A stretch of 64,000 nucleotides of DNA from Hygrophila difformis (lineage: Eukaryota; Streptophyta; Magnoliopsida; Lamiales; Acanthaceae): assembly GCA_030278955.1 (NCBI GenBank), contig JAOANR010000001.1, forward strand, positions 6,994,874 to 7,058,873, in the 5' to 3' direction. Below, piece after piece: positions 46,901 to 57,682 of the stretch. Position 1 is the first letter of the stretch; each line of letters starts with the position of its first letter. Both the position numbers and the translations under genes were made by a program. The notes under the pieces were generated by a model. It saw nothing but the letters and a program-made list of their open reading frames with translations. It was not told the origin of the DNA and did no database searches.

Positions 46901-49900
46901 TCAACTAAAGAAAACTGTAATCCTGTAAACACATGTGGAAATAAGCGAGCAAGTGCAGTTATGGGGTACAATGATACTGAAGAAGAGAAAATATCACCAC
47001 CAAAAACTTCTGGTAAAGGTACGTCTTTTACTAAGATCCATCATTCCCTTTATGCATCTCTACCAACTCCATAACATCTTTTGACTTCCTTGTTACCATC
47101 ACAAACTCAAAATATTTCTCTTTGAATGATGTGCATAGATTCGAAAACAAAGAAAAGGAACAAACAAGAGACTGATTTGGAGGGTTCTAGAGCTTTTAAG
47201 AGAAAGAAGAGTGAGGAATTACATTCTGATGGTGAAAATTGGAATTCTGACAATGAGAAGACTTCCTCCAGAAAAGCAACTACTTGTTTCTCAAAGAACA
47301 ATGCTTCTGGGAATGATAGGCACAAATATACCAACAACAGGGATTTCAATGGTGCATCAAAGAAGAGCACTGTTTCATGTTCTACTGTAGAAAAGCATGT
47401 TTCAAGTGCTCAAGATGATGATTTACTCCGTTTGGGAAAACATGACAAGGAACTTGTTAGAAAAAGAAAAGGAGAGGATACTGATAGTTCTCTAATTCAT
47501 AATGAGCCCATTTCCAGTTCAGGACAACATCATCCGGACTCTGTTGATCTTGCGGATGAATTTTCAAAAAGGAAAGACAAGAAAGTCAGATTATCTGATC
47601 GTGGGGGAAAAGACCCCAGGGGAAGCAAAACCAGTGTCACGCCTGACCGAAAAAGTAAGGAGAAAACAAATAACAAAGTTTCTGGTTCTCACAAGGAGAA
47701 ACTGAATGGTGGAAGACGCAATTTCGATGAGGAATCTGGCATTCTTGTTAAGAATGAAAAGTTTGTTTATTTGAAAGACGCTGCTAGAATTCTATATGAG
47801 GACGGTAGAGGAAAAGGTCAAAAGAAATTAGGTGATGATAGACAAGAAGCTGATGGTAGGGACAAGAAGCAGCATAATCATCGAAATGAACATGGCAATG
47901 AGAAATTGCCCAAGAAAATCAATCTGGCAGAAGTTTATTCGAGTGGAATGTCAAACTCACTTCCACCTTTAGCACGAGGTCAAAGTGAAACACTCGCTAA
48001 TCCCCAACACGTTCCTGGATCTCGGAAAGAAAATGGTACTATAGCTTTGGCAATTGATGAGAGTGATGCACTAAAGTCACAAAACCGGAGAAAGAGAGCT
48101 GAAAACCAGAGCAGCCAACCTAAAAGGCAACCTACTCCGAATTCGCATAAGATTCGAGGCGGTGAGGCTCTAAGTCCTCTTCGGAGGGATTCTTCCAGTC
48201 ATGCTGCTAACAATGCTTTAAAAGAGGCGAGGGACCTTAAACACCTTGCTGATCGAATGAAGGTCTGAGAAATCTGGCTCATATATATGTATATATATGT
48301 GTGTGTGTGTGAGAGAGATAGATATATACATATATACACACACACATATATATATCTATCTCACACACACACACATATATATAGAGAGAGAAGGAGAGAG
48401 ACTCATGGATATCATTGACTAGTTTTTTTGTTGTTTTGTTTTGTTTTTGCAGAATTCTGGATCTACTGAAGGCAATGGGCTTTACTTCCAGGCTGCCCTC
48501 AAGTTTCTTCATGGAGCCTCTTTGTTGGAGTCTGGAAGCAGTGAATACACTCAACATAATGAATTGATGCACGCAATGCAGCTATACAGTAGCACTGCAA
48601 AACTTTGCGAGTATGTTTACTGGCACCATCTGTAGTGTTTCTAGGAAATGTATATTTCTACATACTATTTGGAGTCTGATTTTTGGAACTGAATTTATAT
48701 GGTTTTATTGTCATGTTTAATTTTTACTCTGAAATTGATGGATTGGATTAGTTTCTTAAAACTTGGCAAATCCTGTAAATAGTTTGTAAACTCTCTGCGT
48801 TCTAGGGTTTTCTTATTTTTATTGATGTTGAGCTAAGCACATATCATCTGCAAAGTGATTAGTTGTTTATGGAACTGGCATGAATTGTTTGCGCTCTTCT
48901 TGTAGGTTTTGTGCTCGTGAATATGAAAAGTCCAAAGAAATGGCTGCTGCTGCCTTGGCTTATAAATGCATGGAAGTGGCTTACTTGAGAGTGGTTTATT
49001 CTTCACACAGCCGTGCAAGTAGGGACTGGACGGAATTGCACAGTGCTCTGCAAGTTGCTCCCTCTGGTATTTTTTTAGGTTTTTTTTTGTGTGGTTTAAT
49101 GCAAAATGTAGTCTAAGGTTCTCTTAGTGTACTTGACTGAAATTATTGACAAAAGCATGTAGCTCATAAAACACGATTATATAATATAGGGGTATATGTT
49201 TGACATTCACACTATCAGCATATGTTAGCTCTCACTGCAAGGAAATATTAGGATACCCATCTCCTTACATCCAACGAGAGCTAGATACCGAAATATATTA
49301 TTGTGTTCTGAATAATTTAGTAGTACTTTAATATTGAGCTGTTAACTACCAATCAAATTACAGCTTCCCATTGCTTTAGAAGTTCTCTAATTCGATAACT
49401 GTTTTCACATCCCAAGACAACATTATTAATAGTTAGAATACCTCTCAGGTGAATCGCCTTCCTCTTCTGCCTCAGATGTTGACAATCTGAATCAGCAAGT
49501 AACAGCCGATAAGGCTCCCTTGGTCAAAGCTGTTGGCTCTCCTCAAGTTTCGGGAACCCATGTCATTACTTCAAAGAGTCGTCCAGGTTGCTTGCGTATC
49601 CTAAGTTATGTAAGTGCAGCTAATTTTGTCTTCTCTCTCTTCAATGTCTTTTAGCACTTCTGGCTTAATTTTTCATACATCCACATGCAATATATGCTGG
49701 TGTCCAAGTATTGGGTATCAATATCATGATGACCATCAGCTATTGATTGTAGTTTGTTGAAATTTAAAACGATACTGCTACCATTTCTAGGTGCAAGATG
49801 TTAACTTTGCAATGGAAGCTTCTCGGAAATCAAGAATTGCTTTAGCAGCTGCTACTTCGAGACTTGAGGAAACATCCCACAGTGATGCTACTATATCTTC

Positions 49901-49988
49901 ACTGACTAAGGCACTTGATTTCAGCTTCCATGACGTTGGGAGCTTGCTGCGCGTGATTCGAGTTGCAATGGAAGCCATTGGTCGTTAA
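43933..49988 (+). CDS. CW-type zinc-finger protein (plant CWZF family)
   Basis: Eleven exons: 43933-44082, 44646-44718, 44811-44947, 45046-45420, 45527-46404, 46660-47018, 47139-48262, 48453-48610, 48906-49066, 49449-49609, 49791-49988. They total 3774 nt (1257 residues), all in frame with GT-AG ends. The N-terminus is acidic (MEETEVEEGEACS), with a conserved plant block KFGGYGSFLPTYQRTPSWSQ. The CW zinc finger at about 500-555 is split by intron 5: WVSCDKCQKWRLLPP, WVC, then NRCSIPENE, giving the four zinc-binding Cys and the Trp pair. A long Lys/Ser-rich disordered region follows (residues about 560-1030). The C-terminal ~220 residues are a helical plant-specific region (EYEKSKEMAAAALAYKCMEV; FAMEASRKSRIALAAATSRL). 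CW domains generally read histone H3 lysine-4 methylation, so a nuclear chromatin role is expected; the exact Arabidopsis orthologue is not assigned here. Confidence 0.92.
48291..48383. repeat. Compound microsatellite forming an inverted repeat
   Basis: In intron 7 of the CW-domain gene. The left arm (AT)n(GT)n(GA)nTAGATATATA (48291-48328) is matched by an inverted right arm, TATATCTATCTC(AC)n(AT)n (about 48348-48383). The arms are separated by a short CA/TA loop. The arms differ mainly by four extra bases in the GA segment. The transcript could fold into a ~35-bp stem starting within 30 bases of the donor site. Confidence 0.85.
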
Positions 49989-51548
49989 ACTGTTTGCTTT
50001 GTTCTCCATATTCCTTTGAAGGGAAAATGTTCAGAAAAAAAAAAATCTGTCATGGGGTGACGTGAAGTTCATAGGGGCGTAAGCCCTACCAAATATTTCC
50101 CTCGTGAAATGATATAATCACATGTGAGTTTACGCTTCAGGTTTCAGTTGTCAGTACAACTCTTTTTAGAACAGGGTAGGGACTCAAACTTCCCTTCCAG
50201 TTTGGTTTGGAAAAGCTCGTAAGAGCCAACCACAAAATGCTGTTCCACACTTCCCTGGCCTAAGTGGATCATTTCAGCCACTTGATTTCCATATATTTCA
50301 CTTGCATCACCATAGAAGGGGTTCTACCTAATGTGGTTCTAAGAAGCAATGGTTGGGATCTCCTATCACTCATCTCTACTTGTAATTAAAAGATGGTGCC
50401 TGACACACTCACGGAACCAGCTCAACTCAATTAATTGGATTGCATCCTTAGGTTAGTTGCTACTCATTTGTTTTCTCCTTGCGGTTATAACTCTGCCCTA
50501 TAAGCTCACACTTGATTGTTATCAATATTTTACAGGCCTTTGTTATTCAATTGTTGATTGTCAAGAAACCGCAGCTGGTTGAAGACTGTCTACAAGTATC
50601 AACATCATCGTGGAATATGGAATAAATCGACAAATCATGCCCACGTTGGCTCATTCAAAAGGATTACTATATTCCATGATCATCTTCAACCAACAGGTAT
50701 TTTACCTGATTAGCGATTTCTATACCACCTCCTCCCATGTTTCTTTGTTTAGAATCATTTCTTCTTCATCGTGCATAAATTCTTGAAAGTATGGATTCCA
50801 TCTATTCCCTTTCATATCTAGGCATCGTATCTATTGCAATAGAGCTTGCGATGCCTCTTTTTCTTTGTCTCCATCCTTTTGCCATTGCAATGACAAAAGA
50901 AAATCATTGTCTCCCTTCGGTGTGTATCCACACATTTGGAAGCCGACAGCTGATTCATGATTTTTATGCAGTGGTGCTAACTGAAAATGATCTATGGTGT
51001 AGGTGTGGGTGCAGGTGCCGGGTATGGATTGCTGATGCTGTGGTCTAGCTCTCCATTCACTTGTCTTAATTTCTTTGGACATTATTGTGCCAAGCGTTGA
51101 ATCCAAAATTCCTGTAATATTAGTGAGACATGTAGAACAGGGGTTTGGTTTGCTTAATTAAAGAACAATCCGATTTCTGTAATGGCATAACAATTGCCAG
51201 CAGGTGCAGGCAGCGCTAAAAATGATGTGTAACTCTTTGTAAAGTGATGTATAAGCCTTATAAAGTGATGTATAGACGGTAATTTGTTTTTTAATTAGTT
51301 TTTTTTTTCATAACCTTCATCCATCACTTTTTTATACTCACACATCATTTCATATACACATATTCACCACTTTTGAATGTGTCAGCACCTACAGGCCGCT
51401 AGCACCCAAACGATTTCCGAATGCCAAGTTTGCTTGTTTGCCTCAATTCTCTACTGCAATCTTTTTTTTTATGTATGCAAATGCAGTAAGTTTTGCTTGA
51501 ATGTTGGGATCGTCATTTTATAAAAGTTCTTATTATCGAATTCTATTT
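49989..51548 (+). other. 3' flank of the CW-domain gene
   Basis: Presumed 3' UTR and spacer, with no further coding exon recognised. Splice-like signals (TTACAG at about 50535, AACAG|GTATTT at 50697) might mark a 3' UTR exon. Around 51230-51275 'aaagtgatgtata' repeats two to three times. 51200-51410 has roughly inverted ends (AGGTGCAGGCAGCGC / CCTACAGGCCGCTAGC), perhaps a decayed MITE. Confidence 0.4.
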
Positions 51549-51553
51549 GTCCA

Positions 51554-52182
51554 TGTTAACCCAACAAAAAATATTAAGGCCCATATCCGATGTCCAGATT
51601 GCCCGGCCCAGTCCATGAAAATATATCCGGAAGAGAGGACGCTTCTTCAGGTCAATAAAGATATATCCGGAAGGGGATACATCTTCAAAGTCTTAGTCAA
51701 TGAAAATATATCCGGAAAAGATGATGCACTTTCAAAGGCCCAATCTATTTTTCAAGGCTCGGTCCAATTCAAGATTTATCCGGACCAAGGGAAGGTGGGC
51801 GACAGGGGAGTGATGCAACCCTCCAAGCTGTCAATCCTCGAGCTGCCATCCTCTCGCGTGCGCCGTATGTGTCACAGAAGTCAAGGGAAGATTAATGCAG
51901 GACGGCGCCATCACGCGTCTCATTAATGCAGCATGGGGTCTCATTCTCTATAAAAGGAGGAAGAGGCATGAAAGAAGGGGATCATCATCCACAAACACTC
52001 CCAAGAGGATCGCTTTACTTTCAATTTCCTTTCTGCATTTTTCATTCTGCAAGTTTAATTCTTGTTCTTTCATTCTGCAATTTTCTTTCTTTCTTTTACA
52101 GTTTTGCTTAAATTATTGTAATTCCCTCAGTAAACCTTGTAACAATCCTCAATATTGTTCAATCAAAATTTCTTGGTTAACA
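51554..52182 (+). repeat. 5' LTR (629 bp)
   Basis: Begins TGTTAACC and ends GGTTAACA. U3 holds four copies of an ATATATCCGG-type motif (51621, 51661, 51706, and ATTTATCCGG at 51774). A TATA box (CTATAAAAGG, TATA at 51949) follows. The end is pyrimidine-rich (TTTCTTTCTTTC). Confidence 0.95.
51949..51955 (+). promoter_or_regulatory. TATA box of the 5' LTR promoter
   Basis: TATAAAA within CTCTATAAAAGGAGG, placed about 230 bp before the end of the LTR as expected for retrotransposon transcription. The identical sequence occurs in the 3' LTR (about 55980-55986), from which readthrough toward the LUMINIDEPENDENS gene 1.7 kb downstream is conceivable. Confidence 0.7.
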
Positions 52183-52205
52183 AATTGGCACGCCCAGTGG
52201 GACAC
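52183..52205 (+). other. Probable primer-binding site
   Basis: Directly after the LTR, AATTGGCACGCCCAGTGGGA starts with the TGG expected to pair with a tRNA CCA end. I cannot name the tRNA from sequence alone. Confidence 0.5.
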
Positions 52206-52235
52206 GAAGTGGAAACCATATCCGCTTGGAAGTGT

Positions 52236-54016
52236 ATGCAACTCAGATCTGGACGAATAGTAAGGGATTTAACGCAAAGATTTAGAGAAATCTCGCTACA
52301 TGAAGAAACTCCAGTAAGAACACCGTCTGAGAACGTCGATAATACGGCGACTACCTCCCAACCACCGCAGGGGATGATGCAAGTCCCAACCTTTTCGGAA
52401 CAAATACGGCTATCGATGAATGAATCGATGGCTGAATTCATGCCTTTACTTACGAGGCACCTTATGGATGTATTGCGGCCTGCCATAGCCGATCAAACTG
52501 TCAGGATATGTGGATCTCTGCGTACTCCACAAGAGGGATATATCCCTGCAAATGGCATGAATATGTCACCAAGCGTTACAGGACCGTATGGCGGTCTACA
52601 AAAGACTTGGGGGACAACTTTTGGCCAGCCATCACTCCCTGAGTTTGGAGCACCACCTCCCATGATGTATGCTCCATCAGGATACTTGATGGCATCTAGT
52701 GCTGTTCCGATACAGCCATTTGGAGTGGCGGCTCCCATCCCACAGGCCGCCATTCATAATCTAAGTGCTGGAGGAGGACACATGCAACCTCAAGTCACCA
52801 ACATACCTTTGGTTGCCAACATGCCTCAGGCCGCCATGCAGCAGGCCTCCAGCCCACACTTGGCCGCCCAGCATCAGGCCTCCAGTCCACACCAGGCCGC
52901 CATGCAGCATCAAGCCTCCAGCCCACACCTGGCCGCCGTGCAGCATCAGGCCTCCAGTCCACACCAGGCCGCCATGCAGCATCAGGCCTCCAACCCACAC
53001 CTGGCCGCCGCACAGCATCAGGCCTCCAGTCCACACCTGGCCGCCGTGCAGCATCAGGCCTCTAGTTCACACCTGGCCGCCATGCAGCATCAGGCCTCCA
53101 GTCCACATCCGGCCGCCACACCGCATCAGGCCGCCAGTTCACACCCGACCATGCAACATCAGGCCATGGCCGCCAGTCCACACCCCGCCGCCATGCAGCA
53201 TCAGTCCACCAATCCATACCCGGCCGCCATGCAGCATCATGTCACCAACCATTTCCCGGCCGCCATGCCTCCTAGATGCCCGTGGTGTCACCCGAGTTGT
53301 TGGCAGATATGATGCAACAGCACTTCGGGATTCAATTAAGGCCGATGGAACGGCCCACATACAGGAAACCATACCCAGAATAGGTAGACACTATGCAGCC
53401 TTATTTTAGAGGCTTCAAAATGCCCGAGTTCACCACATTTTCGGGAGACGACGGCAAGTCCACAGTAGAACATGTGGGCAGGTTCACTGCTCAATGTGGC
53501 GAAGTAGCGGCCAACGATTGGCTGAAACTAAGACTGTTCAGCTCATCTCTGACTGGACCCGCATTTGCTTGGTTTGCTTCCTTGCGGCCTAATTCAATTC
53601 AGAATTGGGCTGATCTCGAGCGGGCGTTCCATGACAGATTTTACACTCCCCTGTCACATATTAGTCTTGCAGATCTCACTAACGCTAAACAATTTGCCGA
53701 CGAAACGGCAAGTGCTTTTATTAACAGATTGCAACGCCTTAAAGGCCGATGTACTATGGCAATTCCAGATAAAGAAATAGTCAATATAGCAGTGGCTAAC
53801 ATGTTACCGAAATTAAAAGATCATTTAATTGTGCGGGATGCAACTGACCTTGCCCAGCTGGCCGAGAGAGCGGCCCGCTTGGAAAAGTTCTTTGAGGAAC
53901 AATATGAGAAGCGTCTACCTATACACGGGACTCGTTTTGAGAAATTGAAACACGAGGAAGACAAACCAAGGGTGGTGGCCAATGCAGTAACCTTGGGTGA
54001 TAAAAACCCTGGGTAG
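52236..54016 (+). pseudogene. gag-like coding region, Ty3/gypsy type, broken
   Basis: The ATG at 52236 (MQLRSGRIVRDL) opens a frame through a Pro/Gln/Ala-rich region into the 36-bp repeat array, ending in a stop near 53310. A one-base frame change around 53270 leads to a second frame that reads to 54016 but carries a TAG at about 53382. The later part (from 53393) is a capsid-like retrotrans_gag domain of ~150 residues (FTTFSGDDGKSTVEHVGRF; WLKLRLFSSSLTGPAFAWFA; ERAFHDRFYTP; FINRLQRLKGRC). No Cys-His zinc knuckle follows before the stop at 54016. No pol sequence is present downstream. Because the LTRs are nearly identical, these two lesions may be recent, or this family may normally be mobilised without its own intact gag. 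Confidence 0.85.
52838..53262 (+). repeat. 36-bp tandem repeat in gag (12 units)
   Basis: Twelve units of about 36 bp with consensus CAGCATCAGGCCTCCAGTCC + ACACCTGGCCGCCATG, encoding QHQASSPHLAAM. The units keep the reading frame. Alternate units share endings (CAGGCCGCCATG versus CTGGCCGCCGTG), hinting at a 72-bp higher-order unit. The last four units are more diverged and differ in length. Confidence 0.95.
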
Positions 54017-54029
54017 TGGCCCTGGAACG

Positions 54030-55010
54030 CAGTCGACATCGGCCTTGGAGGCCGAGTAGTCGGTGACTGAGGACGACGCTCGGGGATGGCGGCCCTCCGG
54101 AAGAAAGAGGTGACGGCCTCCGGCCAAGGTGGTGGCGGTCTCTCGTGGGAGGGTGGCGGCCTCCGGCAAGCCAGTGGCGGCCTCGGATGGTTGGCGGCCT
54201 TCAAAGGGGCGGCGGCCTATCGGAGCAGGTGGCGGCCTCCTGTGCGCAAGAGAGGTGGCGGCCAAAGGTGATGGCAGTGGCGGCCAAGCAGCGCCTCGGA
54301 GCAGGAAGGGCGATGGCAGTGGCGGCCAAGCAGCGCACAAGGTGGCGGTCTTCGGGGTAAGTGGCGGCCAAGATGCGCAGGGGGCGGCCTGCGGAGATGG
54401 CGGCTTCAGTGGTGGCGGCTCGTGCGCAGAGGCGGCCTCCTCCAAGACCTAGGGTGGCGGCCTCCTCCGAGCCCAGGCGAGCGGCCTTGCGCGAGATGGA
54501 AGTGGGCGGCCTCGGTGTGAGCGGCCTTGCGCTAAGGCAGGGGGCCTCGGTATGGGCGGCCTTGCGACAAGGCGGGGCGGCCTCGATGTAGGCGGCTTCT
54601 AGAAAAAAGAAAGGAGGCCTCGCGTGGCGCCAAGGCGGGCGGCCTCGGTGTGGCGGGCGGCCTCAGTGAAGAAGAGGCGGCCTCGGGCGTAAGGGGGCGG
54701 CCTCGTGCGGCGGCCAAGGCTTCAAGGGGGCGGCCTCGTGCGAGTGGCGGCCTCAGGGCAGCGGCGGCTTCGATGGCGGGCGGCCCTCCGGCCAAGGACG
54801 GCGGCCAATGCTGAGGGTGGTGGCGGCCTCGTGAGACGATGGTGGCGGCCTCCCGGATAGTGGTGACGGTCTCTCGGATGGTTCGCGGCCTCGGAGTAGT
54901 GGGTCTCTCTCGGATGGTGGCAGCCCTCCGGATCTTGCTGGCGGCCCTGCGGAAGGTGGCGGCGGTCCTTCCGAGCGAAGGATGGCGATGGCGGCCTCTC
55001 GGGGATGGGG
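54030..55010. repeat. GGCGGCC-rich spacer of the LTR element
   Basis: About 1 kb made of dozens of GGCGGCC or GGTGGCGGCC words joined by short variable linkers (TCGG, TCCG, TTGCG, TCGTG). It has no regular period and no convincing protein; open frames occur on both strands only because stop codons are scarce. Strongly G-rich on the plus strand. From 55010 to 55585 composition returns to normal with nothing recognised. Confidence 0.9.
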
Positions 55011-55585
55011 CCTTCACGTCGTCCCTACTGTTTGCGTCGCCGGCGTCCGTCGTCTCTGCAAGCGAACGTCGCCGCTGCCAGCGCCCCATCGCTGCCTTCG
55101 TGAGCGCGAACTGCTGTCATTACCTCTACTGTTCAAGCAACCGCTGCCCAATTTGTTTGGTGTTGTTACAAGGGTTGTGTGGAAAAGATGAAAAAAAAAA
55201 ATGAGAAATGCAGCTGCGTGCTGTGAAGAATGGCGTAGGAGTTTAGGAGTACAATATGCCAAATCAATTTTAAAGTGGCGTAGGAGTACACCCAGAAATG
55301 ATTAAATGGGAATTTAAATATTAAGTTGTGTGCTTGGACGAGAATGTGTACTGCTGCTATGATTTCACATTGAATTAGAGAAAGTGAGGCGGTTGAGAGA
55401 AATAAATGTGAATAGGACAACGAAGATGAAGAAATAAATTGGGGCAGTGAGAATTAAAACGTGGCAGCATTGCAAAAGCTGTGTGCTATTGATTCCAAAA
55501 ATGAAGCTGGGTGCATGAAGAAAAGATTATAGCGCACAAATTTGTCTTAAAATGCTAATCAAACGAAATGCGCGAGGAGGGCATC

Positions 55586-56213
55586 TGTTAACCCAACAAA
55601 AAATATTAAGGCCCATATCCGATGTCCAGATTGCCCGCCCAGTCCATGAAAATATATCCGGAAGAGAGGACGCGTCTTCAGGTCAGTAAAGATATATCCG
55701 GAAGGGGATACATCTTCAAAGTCTTAGTCAATGAAAATATATCCGGAAAAGATGATGCACTTTCAAAGGCCCAATCTATTTTTCAAGGCTCGGTCCAATT
55801 CAAGATTTATCCGGACCAAGGGAAGGTGGGCGACAGGGGAGTGATGCAACCCTCCCAAGCTGTCAATCCTCGAGCCGCCATCCTCTCGCGTGCGCCGTAT
55901 GTGTCACAGAAGTCAAGGGAAGATTAATGCAGGACGGCGCCATCACGCGTCTCATTAATGCAGCCTGGGGTCTCATTCTCTATAAAAGGAGGAAGAGGCA
56001 TGAAAGAAGGGGATCATCATCCACAAACACTCCCAAGAGGATCGCTTTACTTTCAATTTCCTTTCTGCATTTTTCATTCTGCAAGTTTAATTCTTGTTAT
56101 TTCATTCTGTAATTTCTTTCTTTCTTTTACAGTTTTGCTTAAATTATTGTAATTCCCTCAGTAAACCTTGTAACAATCCTCAATATTGTTTAATCAAAAT
56201 TTCTTGGTTAACA
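55586..56213 (+). repeat. 3' LTR (628 bp)
   Basis: Matches 51554-52182 end to end with about seven substitutions and three one-base gaps. A purine-rich stretch just before it (GCGAGGAGGG) is a plausible polypurine tract. Confidence 0.95.
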
Positions 56214-56218
56214 GTCCA

Positions 56219-57682
56219 TTAGATCATTCTTTTCATTTATGCCATATGATAACTGAGAGGATTGGGGTTTTGCCATTTGTTTGTAATAAATGTGAACGAA
56301 TTTATTAATCACGCGTAATTCTAAAATATCAAATTTATATTTTTATTTACATATAATTTAATTTATTAATAATTAAAAATACATTTAACATTGCATTAAA
56401 CGTAAAAGTGTGGCATGCATTGAAGGAAAAATAAAGGGAGGGAGTAATAACTAATAAGTAACTAATAAGTAGGGTTCTTGTGGTTACAGAATACACATGC
56501 TGCCATCATGTATGATATAATAATTGTGTTATGTAATTGATGAAATGCTGTGTTTTGTGTAATAAGATTGATGTTTTGTGTGTATACTATTAGTATACGA
56601 TAACTGGATTGATAACAAGTACTTGTACATGATACGGTTGATATCGAGTCGAGCTCGAATAGTGGGGAACTCGAGCTTGACCCGACGATCTTTTTGAACT
56701 ACTCGAATTTGAGTACTATTTTTTTTTAAAAAAAAAACAATCGAATCGAGTAGTTGAGTTACTCGAGTTCAATTATTTAATTTTTCTTTTTGTTTTGGAG
56801 CTCGAGTCGAGTACTCGAGTTTATCGAGTATTTTTTTATTATTTTTGAATTTTCTTTTGAATTTTTTTTAAAAAATTAAAATAAAAAAAAAGTCGAGTAC
56901 TCGATATTCAATTCGACTTGAGTATGAGTGCCCTACATATATTCGATTCCATTATTTACATAGGCTCGAGTGCCCTACATGGATTGAACTTTTTGAATAG
57001 CGAGTCGAATTTTTTTGACAGTGGAGTTCGAGTAACTCTATTCATTTAGGGGCGTGTATTCAATGCAGAGTTATATGGATTTTAAAAAGTTGCAGATTTA
57101 GAGAGTTCATAGACTTACGTAGAGTTTATTAATTTTGTGTAGAGTCCATATAGAGTTTGGCTGACTTTTAGAAATCTTCGATTGTGTAGAAAAATTTTGT
57201 TTAATTATATTTTTTAAGAAAATCCACTAAAAATCTGTACAGATTTAACGGTTGAATAACTCAAATTTTTAATACACTGTCAACTTTAAAAATCCAAAAA
57301 AATTCTACACCCTACTTTCGCAATGGGATTGTCATTTTATTTTCTTACTCAAGAGCTCGTGTTGTTAAGCCGCCGTAAAATATGCATAGCGAACCCCTCG
57401 TACATGAAATACAAGTACTTCATAAGGCTTTCGCCCAAATGTTCAATTTCAATTTCACAACCCTAATTTTAATCTCGACTCCCCATTTTTCTCAAATTTC
57501 CTTCACCTTGGTTCTGTCAATTCTGTAAACCCTGTAGCACTGTAGGAAGATTTGAAGCCTCAGAAAATATTCTTTCAATTTTGTTATATGTTTCTTCCCT
57601 TTTCTTTACCCTAAAATGTGTTTGCTTTACCGATCAAGAAAACTGATTTGAGGCACTGTTGTTTTCGAAATAAGCTCAGCCC
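56219..57682. other. Upstream region of the LD gene with MITE remnants
   Basis: 56280-56446 is the right part of a Stowaway-like MITE (ending AAAGGGAGGGAG then TA) whose left end is not seen. 56640-57045 is rich in CTCGAG/ACTCGA words, like the subterminal DNA of plant hAT elements, with unclear ends. 57048-57310 starts TTAGGGGCGTGTATTCAATG, a common MITE terminus, and decays toward TCTACACCCTAC. The stretch 57400-57682 should hold the leader of the LD gene. Confidence 0.5.

Larger units (their letters stand above)
51554..56213 (+). mobile_element. Gag-only nonautonomous LTR retrotransposon
   Basis: Two LTRs (51554-52182 and 55586-56213), each starting TGTTAACC and ending GGTTAACA, flanked by the 5-bp duplication GTCCA (51549-51553 and 56214-56218). 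By eye the LTRs differ at about seven bases and three single-base gaps in ~628, so the insertion is recent. Inside are a gag-like region (52236-54016), a GGCGGCC-rich spacer (about 54030-55010) and ~570 bp of unknown DNA. No protease, reverse transcriptase, RNase H or integrase is visible. The gag is Ty3/gypsy-like (retrotrans_gag fold). The layout fits the gag-only class called TR-GAG; movement would need pol from a relative. Confidence 0.95.

Noticed and set aside
50791..51106. Overlapping frames on both strands after the CW-domain gene
   Set aside because: No similarity to known families and no splice connection; more likely 3' UTR or spacer.
52838..53262. Regular repeats resembling a CRISPR array
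   Set aside because: Units are directly abutting without unique spacers, lie within a gag frame, and the genome is a plant.
52761..53409. Long open frames in the other frames and on the opposite strand over the gag repeat
   Set aside because: They follow from the 36-bp periodicity (a multiple of three keeps every frame open) and have no domain similarity.
54086..55204. Several 60-185 codon frames in the GGCGGCC spacer
   Set aside because: Arg/Ala/Pro-only products on both strands of a repetitive GC-rich block; no recognisable protein.
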